Of a stretch of DNA of 64,000 bases, positions 1 through 8,827 are shown piece by piece. The DNA is taken from positions 223,303 through 287,302 of the forward strand of contig JAUJEA010000010.1 of the NCBI GenBank assembly GCA_030442035.1. Direction: 5' to 3'. This DNA comes from Splendidivirga corallicola. GTDB lineage: Bacteria > Bacteroidota > Bacteroidia > Cytophagales > Cyclobacteriaceae. Numbering within the stretch: the first letter of the stretch is position 1; every line of letters starts with the position of its first letter. The notes beneath the pieces are model-generated. The model worked only from the letters and a program-made list of their open reading frames with translations, was not told the origin of the DNA and did not search any database. Position numbers and translations under genes: made by a program.

Positions 1-10
1 GAACAACCCG

Positions 11-3000
11 TTAAAGTTTTATTGTTGACTTCAAAATATCTCCGGCTCTGAGTATAATCCCATCCATAGACCAGGTTAATTTTTGCGCACTGACCTCAGT
101 CCTGGCAGGGAGAGGCGTTCCGTTCAGTGTTAGAACAGCTAAAGCCGGATTGCCATTTGCAGGTATTGCCAGAGAAAAAGTTTTAAGGTTAAGCTGACCA
201 AATTTTAAGTCCAGTGAATTGGTCTGATTGGCATTTGTACGTTTTTGCGTAAAAGTCCCCCAGCCTTCCGCTACGGTAAAGGGAGCCTTAAAATCTTCCG
301 GTGTCAATTTTGGATCAAATGTAATATGACCTTTTGGACCATGATAATCAAATCCACTCACTGCAAGCAGTACTCCATAACTCGCCATGGAACGGCTATA
401 GTGGTCACTACATTCTATCTCATTATAGGGGTTTCGCTTTACCGGATTATGCCGGTCGTGAACTACTCTAGCTGTTGCCAGGCCTTTTTCCAGCATTCCC
501 TCATAAATCATGTGTGAGGCTAATTGGTATTCCTGGCCCGGCCAAACCTCATCGAAATATCCTCCGGGCCCTTCCCATAAAGGAGAATCGCTTGGACGAT
601 CAGCCATACCAGGAACAGCGTAGGTGTCACCTTCACTTTTAGGCCAGGTAGTCATGATCGTACCTGCTTCTCCTTCGGAGGCATAAATGCGCACGCCTTT
701 AATAACTTTATGCTTGGCCTGATAGGCAAAAGCATCAGGAGCGAAGTTATACTTCCAGATCGACTCTAAAGCTTTTCTTGTTTCTTTTTCAGGTACAATT
801 CTATCTTCAATCCCTATTTGATGAGCAAAGCTTTGTCCCAATACCTGATCGATATGGCACCCGTCGTTGGAACTAATGACGTTGGCATATTTTTCCCTAT
901 CATGTAAATGAATGAAATATTCTCCATTGAATAGTTTTTCGACGATATTCCTATTACCTTTTTCAATCAATTTATCACATTCGTCTACAAAATCTGTATC
1001 TCCTGTTTCAAGTGCCATTTGCTTACCTGCTGCCAATGCTCCTAAGTAAAGAGAACTGATCCATCCCATGGGGCCGTACCAAGAAGCGTCCAGGGTATTC
1101 TTTTGTTGTCCTTCCAAAAGACCGTCCTGGTCCTTATCTTCACTCATGATAAACTGGACGGTTTTTTTTATTTTGCTGTAGTTTGCCTTTAAAAATCTAT
1201 TGTCAGGTGACATCTTATGCTCACGGAACATACGCATAATGGTACCACAATGCCCATCGTGTGCTACGCTAAGCCCCCATGCCGTTTCATCACGATGTCC
1301 CATACCGCCGTCTTTTTTGAAGCTATAGCCTAAATCAGTTACTTCCCTTATTGTGCGCTCGATTAACGGAAATATTCGTGCCGCCCCCTGAGCATACTGC
1401 CAAACATGTTGACAGGTGCCCTGGCAACATTCCACGCCTTCCCAACCCCAGATACGGCCATTGTCAAACCACAACATGGTGTTGGATGCCAAAGTATTAA
1501 TAGAGATAAAACTTCGGTCCAATAACCAATAAGGCAAGGTAGAATCGTAGTACGTCTTATTCCAAAGCCGGGTGGCTCCGGCCAAATCATCATATTTGTT
1601 TGAAACATAATCCGCAACCTGATTGGCAGATCGGAACCAATTGTGATAATGTCTTTTCAGGTACCTGAACCCTTTTAACCGCATTAGTTCACCGGACTCA
1701 ACGTCCAACTGTGTCATGTGGGGAAAGTACCAGGTTAAAATGAAAGTCACTTCTTTTTCTTCACCGGGCTTCAATTTAAGTGTATCACCTAAAGCGCCCA
1801 TCAGTGCTTCATTCATTGGTTTTGCAGTCGTACTATGTTCATCCGGAGACTTAAGCCCTGCTATAATAGCGTCTATCTCTTTGGTTTTTTCCAAATTCAA
1901 TGCGGCCTTTGCATTGCCCGACGGCCTTTGTATAGACCAGGACATTGATCCATAACCATGTTGATCAACAAGTTCATTACTTTTAGGTTTTTTATCTGTA
2001 AACACGATATGGTCTACAGAAATACTACCCCACATGCTCTGGTGACTATCCACCATCTGTAGCTGTGCTTTTTTACCTAAAAAATCCCGAACATCAAAAA
2101 AGCGTTGTTGAAGCTGCCAATTGTTATCTGCAGTAATCGTACGCATTACTTTGCCATCAATCAGAAGGTTAAAGGCAGTCTGTTCAGGATGGTATCCGCC
2201 TCCCAATAAAAAAGTAATGTAATCGTGGGTTACGGTGAAAGGCTTACTTGTTAATATACCGGTATATTCGTGGGCAGGGGTAATGCTACCCCACTGATAA
2301 CTTGAATTGTTGGGTTTGCCGTTAAGTTCTCTGACATTGTAGCTTGACACAAAATAATCTCCATCAATTCCTTTTTCTGCAAAGCCTTTTGATCCTTTCT
2401 TGACAGGATTTTTACCAAAGGCTGTCCCCTTTGCCTTCCAACGTTCATAACTGCCACTTTCAAAATCTTCAAACACGACATCTTCTTTCACCGGTGCGTC
2501 AGGTACATCCTCAAGCGCTTCGGCGGTACAGTATATCGTAAGTCTATTTTCGTTTTCAATCAAATGATTTCTTCGAACACCCATATTCCTGTTATTGATA
2601 TTCGGGCAAACGGCATTCTCCAACCAACCCACCAGATCAACCTCCATATCACTTGATGAGGTGTTCTTCACTTTATAGGTCATAATGGTCACCGGTAAGG
2701 ATGACTTTTCAGCGCTTGTGGGTATAAATGGTGAAAAGGCCTCAAGCTTGATCTCAACGGGTAGGTTGGCGTCTCTATAACTTACTTTCCCAATTGGATA
2801 TTCACCGCGGAAGCTGATATTTTTAAATCCGGTTGAATCAAGTTTTTTGGTCACCGTTTTCCCCTGATATCGCAATCGGATTGCCGCACCATGCTCGACA
2901 GGTCTGGTTTCACGCTCAAATACCTTTTCAGGATACCGGTAGTGAGATCCCAGGGTCATAGCTGCCATACGTTGATTGTGGTCTTTTTCTCTACCATACT

Positions 3001-3355
3001 CGGTCTTGAAAATATGCCAAAACCACAGCCTGCCGTCACCTCCTAAATATAATTGCCCACATGCTATACCTCCCACAGGCATGCCTATATGTTTCAGTTG
3101 CCCTTTTTCAGCTGTAAAGACATCGGGAAGCCCACGCTCATAAAGAGATTTTATCCATGCCGCGGAGAGTTTTTTGTCCTCAGGAACCAAATGGCCATTA
3201 TTGTCGTAGGTAAAAGGTCCGGCAAAGACCGGTAACTGTGGTAAGGTGAGTGCGGATAGCCCACCTAATACTGTTTTTTTTATGAATCCCCTTCTCCCTG
3301 GATCATTTGAGAAGCCCTTATGATTCGAAGAAATGTCTTCTATGTTCTTTTTCAT
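11..3355 (-). CDS. GH116-type beta-glycosidase with Tat signal and inserted carbohydrate-binding-like domain
   Basis: Probable exported retaining beta-glycosidase of family GH116 (DUF608/glucosylceramidase-like; members act on beta-glucosides, xylosides or GlcNAc). The N-terminus has a twin-arginine signal, RR at residues 21-22 followed by GFIKK and a hydrophobic stretch, so export of a folded protein is expected. The N-terminal beta-sandwich region carries GMPVGGIACGQLYLGGDG. The catalytic (alpha/alpha)6 domain carries WEGVE (Glu about 639, candidate nucleophile) and NTLDASW (Asp about 756, candidate acid/base). Residues about 290-455 are an insertion resembling a jelly-roll binding module (FEDFESGSYERW to HIVFTD) that the neighbouring paralog lacks, which explains the unusual 1114-residue length. 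It is followed 65 bases upstream by the split paralog, and both are transcribed away from the sigma-factor gene. Substrate is unknown. Confidence 0.85.
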   Translation of the reverse strand: MKKNIEDISSNHKGFSNDPGRRGFIKKTVLGGLSALTLPQLPVFAGPFTYDNNGHLVPEDKKLSAAWIKSLYERGLPDVFTAEKGQLKHIGMPVGGIACGQLYLGGDGRLWFWHIFKTEYGREKDHNQRMAAMTLGSHYRYPEKVFERETRPVEHGAAIRLRYQGKTVTKKLDSTGFKNISFRGEYPIGKVSYRDANLPVEIKLEAFSPFIPTSAEKSSLPVTIMTYKVKNTSSSDMEVDLVGWLENAVCPNINNRNMGVRRNHLIENENRLTIYCTAEALEDVPDAPVKEDVVFEDFESGSYERWKAKGTAFGKNPVKKGSKGFAEKGIDGDYFVSSYNVRELNGKPNNSSYQWGSITPAHEYTGILTSKPFTVTHDYITFLLGGGYHPEQTAFNLLIDGKVMRTITADNNWQLQQRFFDVRDFLGKKAQLQMVDSHQSMWGSISVDHIVFTDKKPKSNELVDQHGYGSMSWSIQRPSGNAKAALNLEKTKEIDAIIAGLKSPDEHSTTAKPMNEALMGALGDTLKLKPGEEKEVTFILTWYFPHMTQLDVESGELMRLKGFRYLKRHYHNWFRSANQVADYVSNKYDDLAGATRLWNKTYYDSTLPYWLLDRSFISINTLASNTMLWFDNGRIWGWEGVECCQGTCQHVWQYAQGAARIFPLIERTIREVTDLGYSFKKDGGMGHRDETAWGLSVAHDGHCGTIMRMFREHKMSPDNRFLKANYSKIKKTVQFIMSEDKDQDGLLEGQQKNTLDASWYGPMGWISSLYLGALAAGKQMALETGDTDFVDECDKLIEKGNRNIVEKLFNGEYFIHLHDREKYANVISSNDGCHIDQVLGQSFAHQIGIEDRIVPEKETRKALESIWKYNFAPDAFAYQAKHKVIKGVRIYASEGEAGTIMTTWPKSEGDTYAVPGMADRPSDSPLWEGPGGYFDEVWPGQEYQLASHMIYEGMLEKGLATARVVHDRHNPVKRNPYNEIECSDHYSRSMASYGVLLAVSGFDYHGPKGHITFDPKLTPEDFKAPFTVAEGWGTFTQKRTNANQTNSLDLKFGQLNLKTFSLAIPANGNPALAVLTLNGTPLPARTEVSAQKLTWSMDGIILRAGDILKSTIKL

Positions 3356-3438
3356 TTTATTATCTCTGTATAATCCTCTTTATATCATTTGTCATTGAAT
3401 CAACTGAACACCAATACCCTATCATATTTCTTTAGGGA

Positions 3439-5367
3439 TTATTTCAGTTCTATTACAATTTCATCTTCGGCTTTCAGGTGCATTCCCTTCCATGTTATAT
3501 GGTATTGATTACCCTCTCTTTTCAATTTTGTTTTTACGCTTTCGCCATTAATTTTCAATGAGACAGAAGCTCTTTTGGTACCACCATCCTGTAATATGAT
3601 CTTGGACAGTTGAACGGTTCCATAATTTACTTTTAACTTGTTGGTCTGTTTTTCAGGTGTTCTTTTCTGTTCAAAGCTTCCCCATCCCTCAGCGGTAACA
3701 AAAGCACTCTTGAAATTCTCAGGGTTTATTTTCGGGTCAAAACCTATCTCTCCTTTGGGCCCGTGATAGCTGAATCCGGAAGCAGATACGAAAGCCGCAT
3801 AACTGCTCATAGCCCTGATATAATGATTACCGTATTCTATTTCATTATAGGGATTTCTTTTTTCAGGAGCGTACCTGACATGATTAGCCCATAAGACCTT
3901 TAGCCCTTCTTCCATAAGCCCTTCAGCAATCATGTGGCCAGCCAGATTATTGCTCAGTCCTGTCCAGTTTTCACTAAAGTAGCCTACTGTAAGATGCTCC
4001 CAATTGCCTGCCTTTTGACCAGCGGCCTTTTCTCCCCCGCCTTTTGGAAAAGTACAATTGATCACTCCAGGCTCTCCAGGTAATGCATAGTAACGAACAT
4101 GTGCTACTGTGGCCGTATCGTGATAAGGCCCTACGTCATCCAAATAATTGTATTTAAAGATGGAAGCCAATGTTGATTTAGCTTCTTCCTTTGGAACAAT
4201 ATGGGGCAGATTGGTCTGTCTTGCCCAAGCTTCTCCCAGTATCTGATCAATGTAACATCCTTGGTTGGTATTGGGAGCTTCCGGGTGCTCCGGATCTAAT
4301 TCCTGGATAAAATACTCTCCATTGAACAATTGTTCGGAAAGACTTTTATAACCTTGAGAGGCGATATTCCGGCATATCTTGGCAAAGGCCTTATCTCCCA
4401 TTTCATGAGCCATTGACTCTCCTGCTCGTAAACAGGCATTGTAAAGTGTGCTTATCCAGGGAATTTTACCATACCAGGGTCTGTCCAGGGTATTATACTG
4501 TACCCCTTCAATGATACCATCTGTTTTACCGGTTTTTTCCTTATCCTGGTCAATAAGGTATAGAATTCCTTTTTTGATCTTAGACCAGTTCTTTTTGAGG
4601 AATGCATTGTCAGCTGACATGGTATGCTCCCGGTAAGCCCTTAAAATTGTTCCTGCGTGGCCGTCGATGGCATACCCTCTTCCATCATGACGGCCAATAC
4701 CGGAATGCTCCGCACGATACTTTACAAAGCCACGTTCATCCCAGGCAAAATCAAAATCAATCTGTGATCTTAATTGCCGGGCCATGTTTGGAAAAAGCCT
4801 ACCCAGGGATTGCTCATAATGGAATACGTGTGTACAGGTACCCTCTCCAAGATATACACCTTCCATAGCATAAAGCCTTCCTTCATTATGTGGTGCATTG
4901 GTCAGGTCATCAAAGCGGTAAAATGAATTGGTGGCCAATGTGCTGGTATTAATAAATGTTCGGTCCAAAAACCAGAATGGAAGTGAGGAATCATACCAGG
5001 TCTTATTCCAGCTTTTGGTAGCGGATATTAAATCTTTCTTCCGAAGGTTGATGACATCAGCCACATCTTTAGACGATTTGAACTTTTTACTGTAGTAGTA
5101 CCTTAATTTGTCATGATTGTCCATTTTAGGGATCCGTACCTGATGAACATTGGGAAAATACCAGGATATTATAAATGTAACCTTCTTTTCCTCACCAGCC
5201 TTTACTTCAAGTTGCTGTCCCAAAGCACCGGTAAGAACTTCTCCCACATCTGCACTGGATTCTTGCTCTTTGGAAGGTTTGATTCCTGCATAGCTAAAAG
5301 CTACATCTCTGATTGCCTTTGGTGTGGCCCAACTGTTTTCATCGGCCTCAAGCAAGCTTAAGGTCAT
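3439..5367 (-). CDS. C-terminal catalytic part of split GH116 glycosidase
   Basis: 642 residues from the first ATG of the frame, which is open a further 75 bases upstream without a start. Contains the GH116 catalytic domain with MEGV (Glu about 169 of this segment, candidate nucleophile) and NTLDRPWYG (Asp about 295, candidate acid/base), and the family C-terminal region GFSYHGPKGEIGFDP also present in the paralog. Without the upstream part it lacks a signal peptide and half of the N-terminal sandwich, so it is unlikely to be exported or folded if the frameshift is real. Confidence 0.7.
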   Translation of the reverse strand: MTLSLLEADENSWATPKAIRDVAFSYAGIKPSKEQESSADVGEVLTGALGQQLEVKAGEEKKVTFIISWYFPNVHQVRIPKMDNHDKLRYYYSKKFKSSKDVADVINLRKKDLISATKSWNKTWYDSSLPFWFLDRTFINTSTLATNSFYRFDDLTNAPHNEGRLYAMEGVYLGEGTCTHVFHYEQSLGRLFPNMARQLRSQIDFDFAWDERGFVKYRAEHSGIGRHDGRGYAIDGHAGTILRAYREHTMSADNAFLKKNWSKIKKGILYLIDQDKEKTGKTDGIIEGVQYNTLDRPWYGKIPWISTLYNACLRAGESMAHEMGDKAFAKICRNIASQGYKSLSEQLFNGEYFIQELDPEHPEAPNTNQGCYIDQILGEAWARQTNLPHIVPKEEAKSTLASIFKYNYLDDVGPYHDTATVAHVRYYALPGEPGVINCTFPKGGGEKAAGQKAGNWEHLTVGYFSENWTGLSNNLAGHMIAEGLMEEGLKVLWANHVRYAPEKRNPYNEIEYGNHYIRAMSSYAAFVSASGFSYHGPKGEIGFDPKINPENFKSAFVTAEGWGSFEQKRTPEKQTNKLKVNYGTVQLSKIILQDGGTKRASVSLKINGESVKTKLKREGNQYHITWKGMHLKAEDEIVIELK

Positions 5368-5420
5368 ATTACCATAATCAGGAGCAGATTGTGCTACTGC
5401 ATCGACTTCCGAACTGTTAA

Positions 5421-6113
5421 CTAATGCAATACATCTTCCGACTTAATAATTTTATTTATATGCTTCCCGGAAGTTCCTTCTGCTGTAAAGTAATTAGCTG
5501 TGTTTTGTAACCAGCCCATTATTTCCAGTTCTAATGTTTTATCTGTCTTGTTTTTGAGTTGGTATTCCATTATAACCGCGGGAAAACCGGAAGATTCAAA
5601 ATCAGTAGGGATAAATGGAGTGAATGCCTCCAATGAAACGGACACGGGAAAGTTTGCATCTTTATAGTTTACTTTTCCAATAGGGTATTCACCTCTGAAT
5701 GTAATATCCGAAAACCCGTCATTGTTCAGGCTTCTTGCTATTGAGGTGATTTCTTTATTAATACGTATGGCAAATCCCTGTTCAAACCTACGATCCTGCG
5801 TCATAGGGTTTAAATAAAATTTATCTCCTGCACCCGGATTTTGAGGATCTATCCGGTTAATATTAAAAACATCCCAATACCAAAGTTGTCCGTCACCACC
5901 AAGATAGACCTGTCCTGAGGCCAATCCTCCAATAGGCATACCTATATACTTAAGTTGAGAGCCGTTCAAAACTTCGGGAGCTCCTCTATCAGAAAGTCTG
6001 TCGTTTTCTTGTCCGAATGTTAACGTAAAACTGGTTAGGATTAATTGTAAAGTGGTAAAAATCCCGAAAATCCCAGGCTTTCCAATTTTCATCAATGACT
6101 TTTTATTATTCAT
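5421..6113 (-). CDS. N-terminal part of split GH116 glycosidase
   Basis: 230 residues holding a hydrophobic signal segment (residues about 13-35, ending TLTFGQE) and the start of the GH116 N-terminal beta-sandwich (GMPIGGLASGQVYLGGDG, FRGEYPIGKVNYKDANFPV). It stops abruptly within the domain. By itself it has no catalytic residues. The signal is Sec-type, unlike the Tat signal of the neighbouring paralog. The 884 bases upstream are shared with the divergent sigma-factor gene. Confidence 0.7.
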   Translation of the reverse strand: MNNKKSLMKIGKPGIFGIFTTLQLILTSFTLTFGQENDRLSDRGAPEVLNGSQLKYIGMPIGGLASGQVYLGGDGQLWYWDVFNINRIDPQNPGAGDKFYLNPMTQDRRFEQGFAIRINKEITSIARSLNNDGFSDITFRGEYPIGKVNYKDANFPVSVSLEAFTPFIPTDFESSGFPAVIMEYQLKNKTDKTLELEIMGWLQNTANYFTAEGTSGKHINKIIKSEDVLH

Positions 6114-6997
6114 GCGATTGGTATATTCTTATTTTGTGTAATTTTTATATCCTTTCTAACACTGAAATTCGTTTTATGAGCTAGGGCCATTCGCTCTAAT
6201 GATCACACGATTTCCATTTTATTATTCAATTGATCCGATCGATCTAACAAGGATAAAAAAATGAAGTCATCTCAATGCTTTTACGTTTATAATCAACACT
6301 TTATATATCTTTTCACCCCATTAATCAAGAAGCCAATTGTGCTCCTTAACAATCTATTACGATTGCAGAAAGCCTGTCTTCCGATGAAATACATCCATGA
6401 TCAGCCTTAATACAATATTCAACAAATAGGCATTTTATTGGAATGTCCAGTTTTGGTAATTTTGTGTATATTTTGATAATTCTCCATGCAAATTGAAGGC
6501 TATAAAACATCCGATCCATAAATTTGAAATGTGGCAGTAGATATCAATATCCGGTTATGGCAATCCGAAGAACAAACAACCTGATCGTTAATCATACTTT
6601 AGGCTAAATTTCATTATCGCTTTTCCTGACAATGAGCAAACCGTTGCTGAGGATTTAACTAATTCACCTTGGAGCCTCAATGTATTTTGACCAGGTTTTA
6701 TTTGCTTTAGAGATTAGCACTTGATTTGGGGCATAAATATAAACTCAATGCCCCTGAAAATCTTTCTTCATCTTCTATATGTGGATAAAAATTGATTGTC
6801 AAGGTAGGTGAAAGAATAAAAGCCTAAAAACCAGTTCAATACTTTGCACTAAAAATAATTTCTAGGTATTTTGCCAAACAGATGTGTCATAAAATTGTAA
6901 AGGGAAGATAATATTGCTGATCTTTACCTATGACATATTGGCAAAACTGTGCTTGCCAAAAAATTTAAGACGATCCTGTAAACGGTCTTAAGAAGAA
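6114..6997. other. 884-base divergent intergenic region between GH116 pair and fecI-like gene
   Basis: Holds no gene I can support. It must contain the leftward promoter of the GH116 genes and the rightward promoter of the sigma-factor gene. Its most notable content is the nested inverted repeat at 6869-6946, listed separately. I could not assign a Bacteroidota-type -7/-33 promoter with confidence. Confidence 0.6.
6869..6946 (+). promoter_or_regulatory. Nested inverted repeat in leader of the fecI-like sigma gene
   Basis: Three nested complementary arm pairs read directly: TTTTGCCAA 6869-6877 with TTGGCAAAA 6938-6946; TGTCATA 6885-6891 with TATGACA 6929-6935; GTAAAG 6897-6902 with CTTTAC 6922-6927. 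Together they would form a 22-pair interrupted stem capped by a loop of 19 bases. It ends 51 bases before the GTG start at 6998. A second TTGCCAAA follows at 6953. It could be an RNA fold controlling translation of the sigma factor or a DNA operator; function is inferred from position only. Confidence 0.55.
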
Positions 6998-7600
6998 GTG
7001 AAAGTGACCAAAGTAATATCATCAGAGGAATTTGTTATTGAGAGAGTTAAACAGGGAGATGCTTTGGCATTTGAGGAACTATTTAATAAGTACTACAAAA
7101 AACTAAAACAGTTCACTTACAAGATTACCAAGTCTGATTATCTGGCAGAAGAGATTACACAGGAAGCATTTGTAAGCATATGGATCAATCGTGATAAAAT
7201 CGATCCGGCTTTGTCATTTAATGGATATATTTACCGGGTTACAAGAAATCTGGCCATTAATCATTTGAAAAAAATCGCAAGAAGTGAAAAAGCCAGAAAT
7301 GAATTTTGGGACAATATCGAAAAAGCCAAAAATGACATTTCAGAACGGGTAATACATGGTGAATATAGTCAGTGTTTTGAAGAGGCCATAAAAAAACTCC
7401 CAAAGCAAAAACAATTAATTTTCAAACTTTCCAGGGAAGAAGGAAAAAGTCACAATGAAATAGCAAAAGAGCTTGGCATTTCCAGAAACACTGTAAAAAA
7501 CCATATGGTCACAGCCCTCAAAACCATCAAGAATTATCTCCAGGTTCATGCCGATATTTCACTACCCATTGTTGGATCCTTTCTTTCAATTATTCTTTAA
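6998..7600 (+). CDS. FecI-type ECF RNA polymerase sigma factor
   Basis: 200-residue sigma-70 factor of the Bacteroidota ECF class. Region 2 is seen in AFEELFNKYYKKLKQFTYK and ITQEAFVSIW; region 4 in IKKLPKQKQLIFKLSREEG followed by the helix-turn-helix HNEIAKELGISRNTVKNHM. The start is GTG at 6998 with a purine-rich AGAAGAA just upstream. It is followed 75 bases later by the FecR gene and then an STN-containing SusC. In the FecI/FecR/TonB-receptor scheme, this sigma factor directs transcription of the downstream sus genes when the receptor is occupied. The specific target promoters are not visible to me. Confidence 0.9.
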   Translation: MKVTKVISSEEFVIERVKQGDALAFEELFNKYYKKLKQFTYKITKSDYLAEEITQEAFVSIWINRDKIDPALSFNGYIYRVTRNLAINHLKKIARSEKARNEFWDNIEKAKNDISERVIHGEYSQCFEEAIKKLPKQKQLIFKLSREEGKSHNEIAKELGISRNTVKNHMVTALKTIKNYLQVHADISLPIVGSFLSIIL

Positions 7601-7675
7601 AAAAAAATTTTAGCTCCAAACTAGTCCTGGTCAGCCCTGTTGGTTGTATTATAAATAGAACTAACATTCAATTCA

Positions 7676-8689
7676 TTGAAAAAAGCAGATAGTATTTCTG
7701 AACTTTTTGAAAAGCTTAAGAATAATAGTATCTCCCGAAAAGAGTTAGATATTCTTCTGGATAGCATAGAAAAGAGTGAAACGGCCGCTGAATTAAAGTC
7801 GGCGTTTTATCAGCACTGGCACTCACTGGAGGTGGACGGCCCTCAGGAGGGAGAGCTGGAGTTATATGAGAGGCAGTTTACCAAAGTATTTAAAAAAGCA
7901 CAGGAAAAGGAGCAGGAACTTCTTAAGGGTAGAAAGAAACCTTATAAATGGTATAGTGTAGCGGCTGCAGTGGTGATATTGATCTCTGCTTATTCACTTT
8001 TTTATTTTAGTAGAAAAGAGCAGGTTGATACCCAAATAGAGGCTATCACATGGATTGAAAAACAGACAGCACGAGGGCAGAATTTGATAGTCAGGCTTCC
8101 GGATGGATCCAAAATCCGGCTTAATGCCGAAAGTAAAATCAGGTTCCCTAACAAGTTTACTTCCGGAAAACGGGAAGTGGTATTGGAAGGTGAAGGTTTT
8201 TTTGAAGTAGAGGAAAATCCCAACCTACCTTTTGTGGTCACAACAGGGGAAGTAAATACAACAGTTTTAGGTACCTCTTTTAATGTCAGGTCATATATCG
8301 AAGAATCCACAGTGCAAATCGCTGTGAAGACAGGCAAGGTAGCTGTATCCGATAAAAATCAAGAATTAATTCTCACACCTAATCAGGTAGCTACTTATGA
8401 CAATCAGAAACATTTTGTCATGGAAGAAAAAGATATCTCGTCACTGATCGCCTGGACAGATGGCGGGTTCATTTTTGACCAAAAACCTTTAGAAGAAATC
8501 ACAGCACAGCTGGAAAGAAGGTATGATGTGGATATTACAATTGACGACCCCGCATTAAAGCGTATCCGGATCACCCTGAAACAAAAAGGTGAATCATTGA
8601 CCACGGTATTAAATATTTTAAGTAAATCCGGTGGTTTTGATTACGAAATAAAAGGAAAAAATGTACTATTTAAATCTAAGGAAATATGA
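7676..8689 (+). CDS. FecR-type anti-sigma factor
   Basis: 337-residue inner-membrane regulator. The cytosolic N-terminus (about 1-92) would hold the sigma factor, one membrane segment lies at about 94-113 (WYSVAAAVVILISAYSLFYF), then a periplasmic FecR domain (GQNLIVRLPDGSKIRLNAES, VVLEGEGFFEVEENPNLPF) and a C-terminal DUF4974/STN-like domain (LEEITAQLERRYDVDITID). This last domain is expected to contact the STN domain of the SusC encoded next. TTG 7676 is the only plausible start of the full frame near the sigma gene; no ATG precedes the conserved part. Confidence 0.9.
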   Translation: MKKADSISELFEKLKNNSISRKELDILLDSIEKSETAAELKSAFYQHWHSLEVDGPQEGELELYERQFTKVFKKAQEKEQELLKGRKKPYKWYSVAAAVVILISAYSLFYFSRKEQVDTQIEAITWIEKQTARGQNLIVRLPDGSKIRLNAESKIRFPNKFTSGKREVVLEGEGFFEVEENPNLPFVVTTGEVNTTVLGTSFNVRSYIEESTVQIAVKTGKVAVSDKNQELILTPNQVATYDNQKHFVMEEKDISSLIAWTDGGFIFDQKPLEEITAQLERRYDVDITIDDPALKRIRITLKQKGESLTTVLNILSKSGGFDYEIKGKNVLFKSKEI

Positions 8690-8726
8690 AAAAATGATAT
8701 ACAAATCCCCCTAAAATAACAAAATA

Positions 8727-8756
8727 AGAGCGAAAGTAGTGGAGTACTTCCGCTCT
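8727..8756 (+). promoter_or_regulatory. Hairpin between fecR-like and susC-like genes
   Basis: AGAGCG 8727-8732 and AAGT 8734-8737 pair with ACTT 8746-8749 and CGCTCT 8751-8756, with a single A/C mismatch and an 8-base loop. No T-run follows, so it is not a typical terminator. It lies in the 5' leader of the SusC gene, about 72 bases before the start, and could separate regulator from transport-gene expression by processing or stability effects. Confidence 0.45.
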
Positions 8757-8827
8757 CTACGATTAATAACCATTCACCTCGTCTGCCGAAGGTTTCGACC
8801 AAAGGTGGACTATTAAACGATTTTGAT

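Larger units (their letters stand above)
3439..6113 (-). pseudogene. Second GH116-type glycosidase, split by a -1 frameshift
   Basis: The two open frames 5421-6113 and 3439-5367 encode consecutive parts of one GH116 protein of about 890 residues, aligning along the 1114-residue paralog at 11-3355 apart from its inserted module. The upstream frame ends at TAG 5421-5423 just after KSEDVLH. The downstream frame is open only from 5442 onward, since it has TAA at 5443-5445. The change of frame must therefore fall within about 5424-5442. I see no slippery heptamer there, so a one-base deletion or a sequencing error is more likely than programmed frameshifting. All catalytic residues sit in the downstream part. 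Restoring one base would give an intact enzyme. Confidence 0.75.

Noticed and set aside
245..517. Rightward open frame inside the first GH116 gene
   Set aside because: It lies wholly within a well-supported gene on the other strand and has no family features.
5424..5442. Programmed -1 ribosomal frameshift in the split GH116 gene
   Set aside because: No slippery heptamer or following strong stem seen; mutation or sequencing error is simpler.
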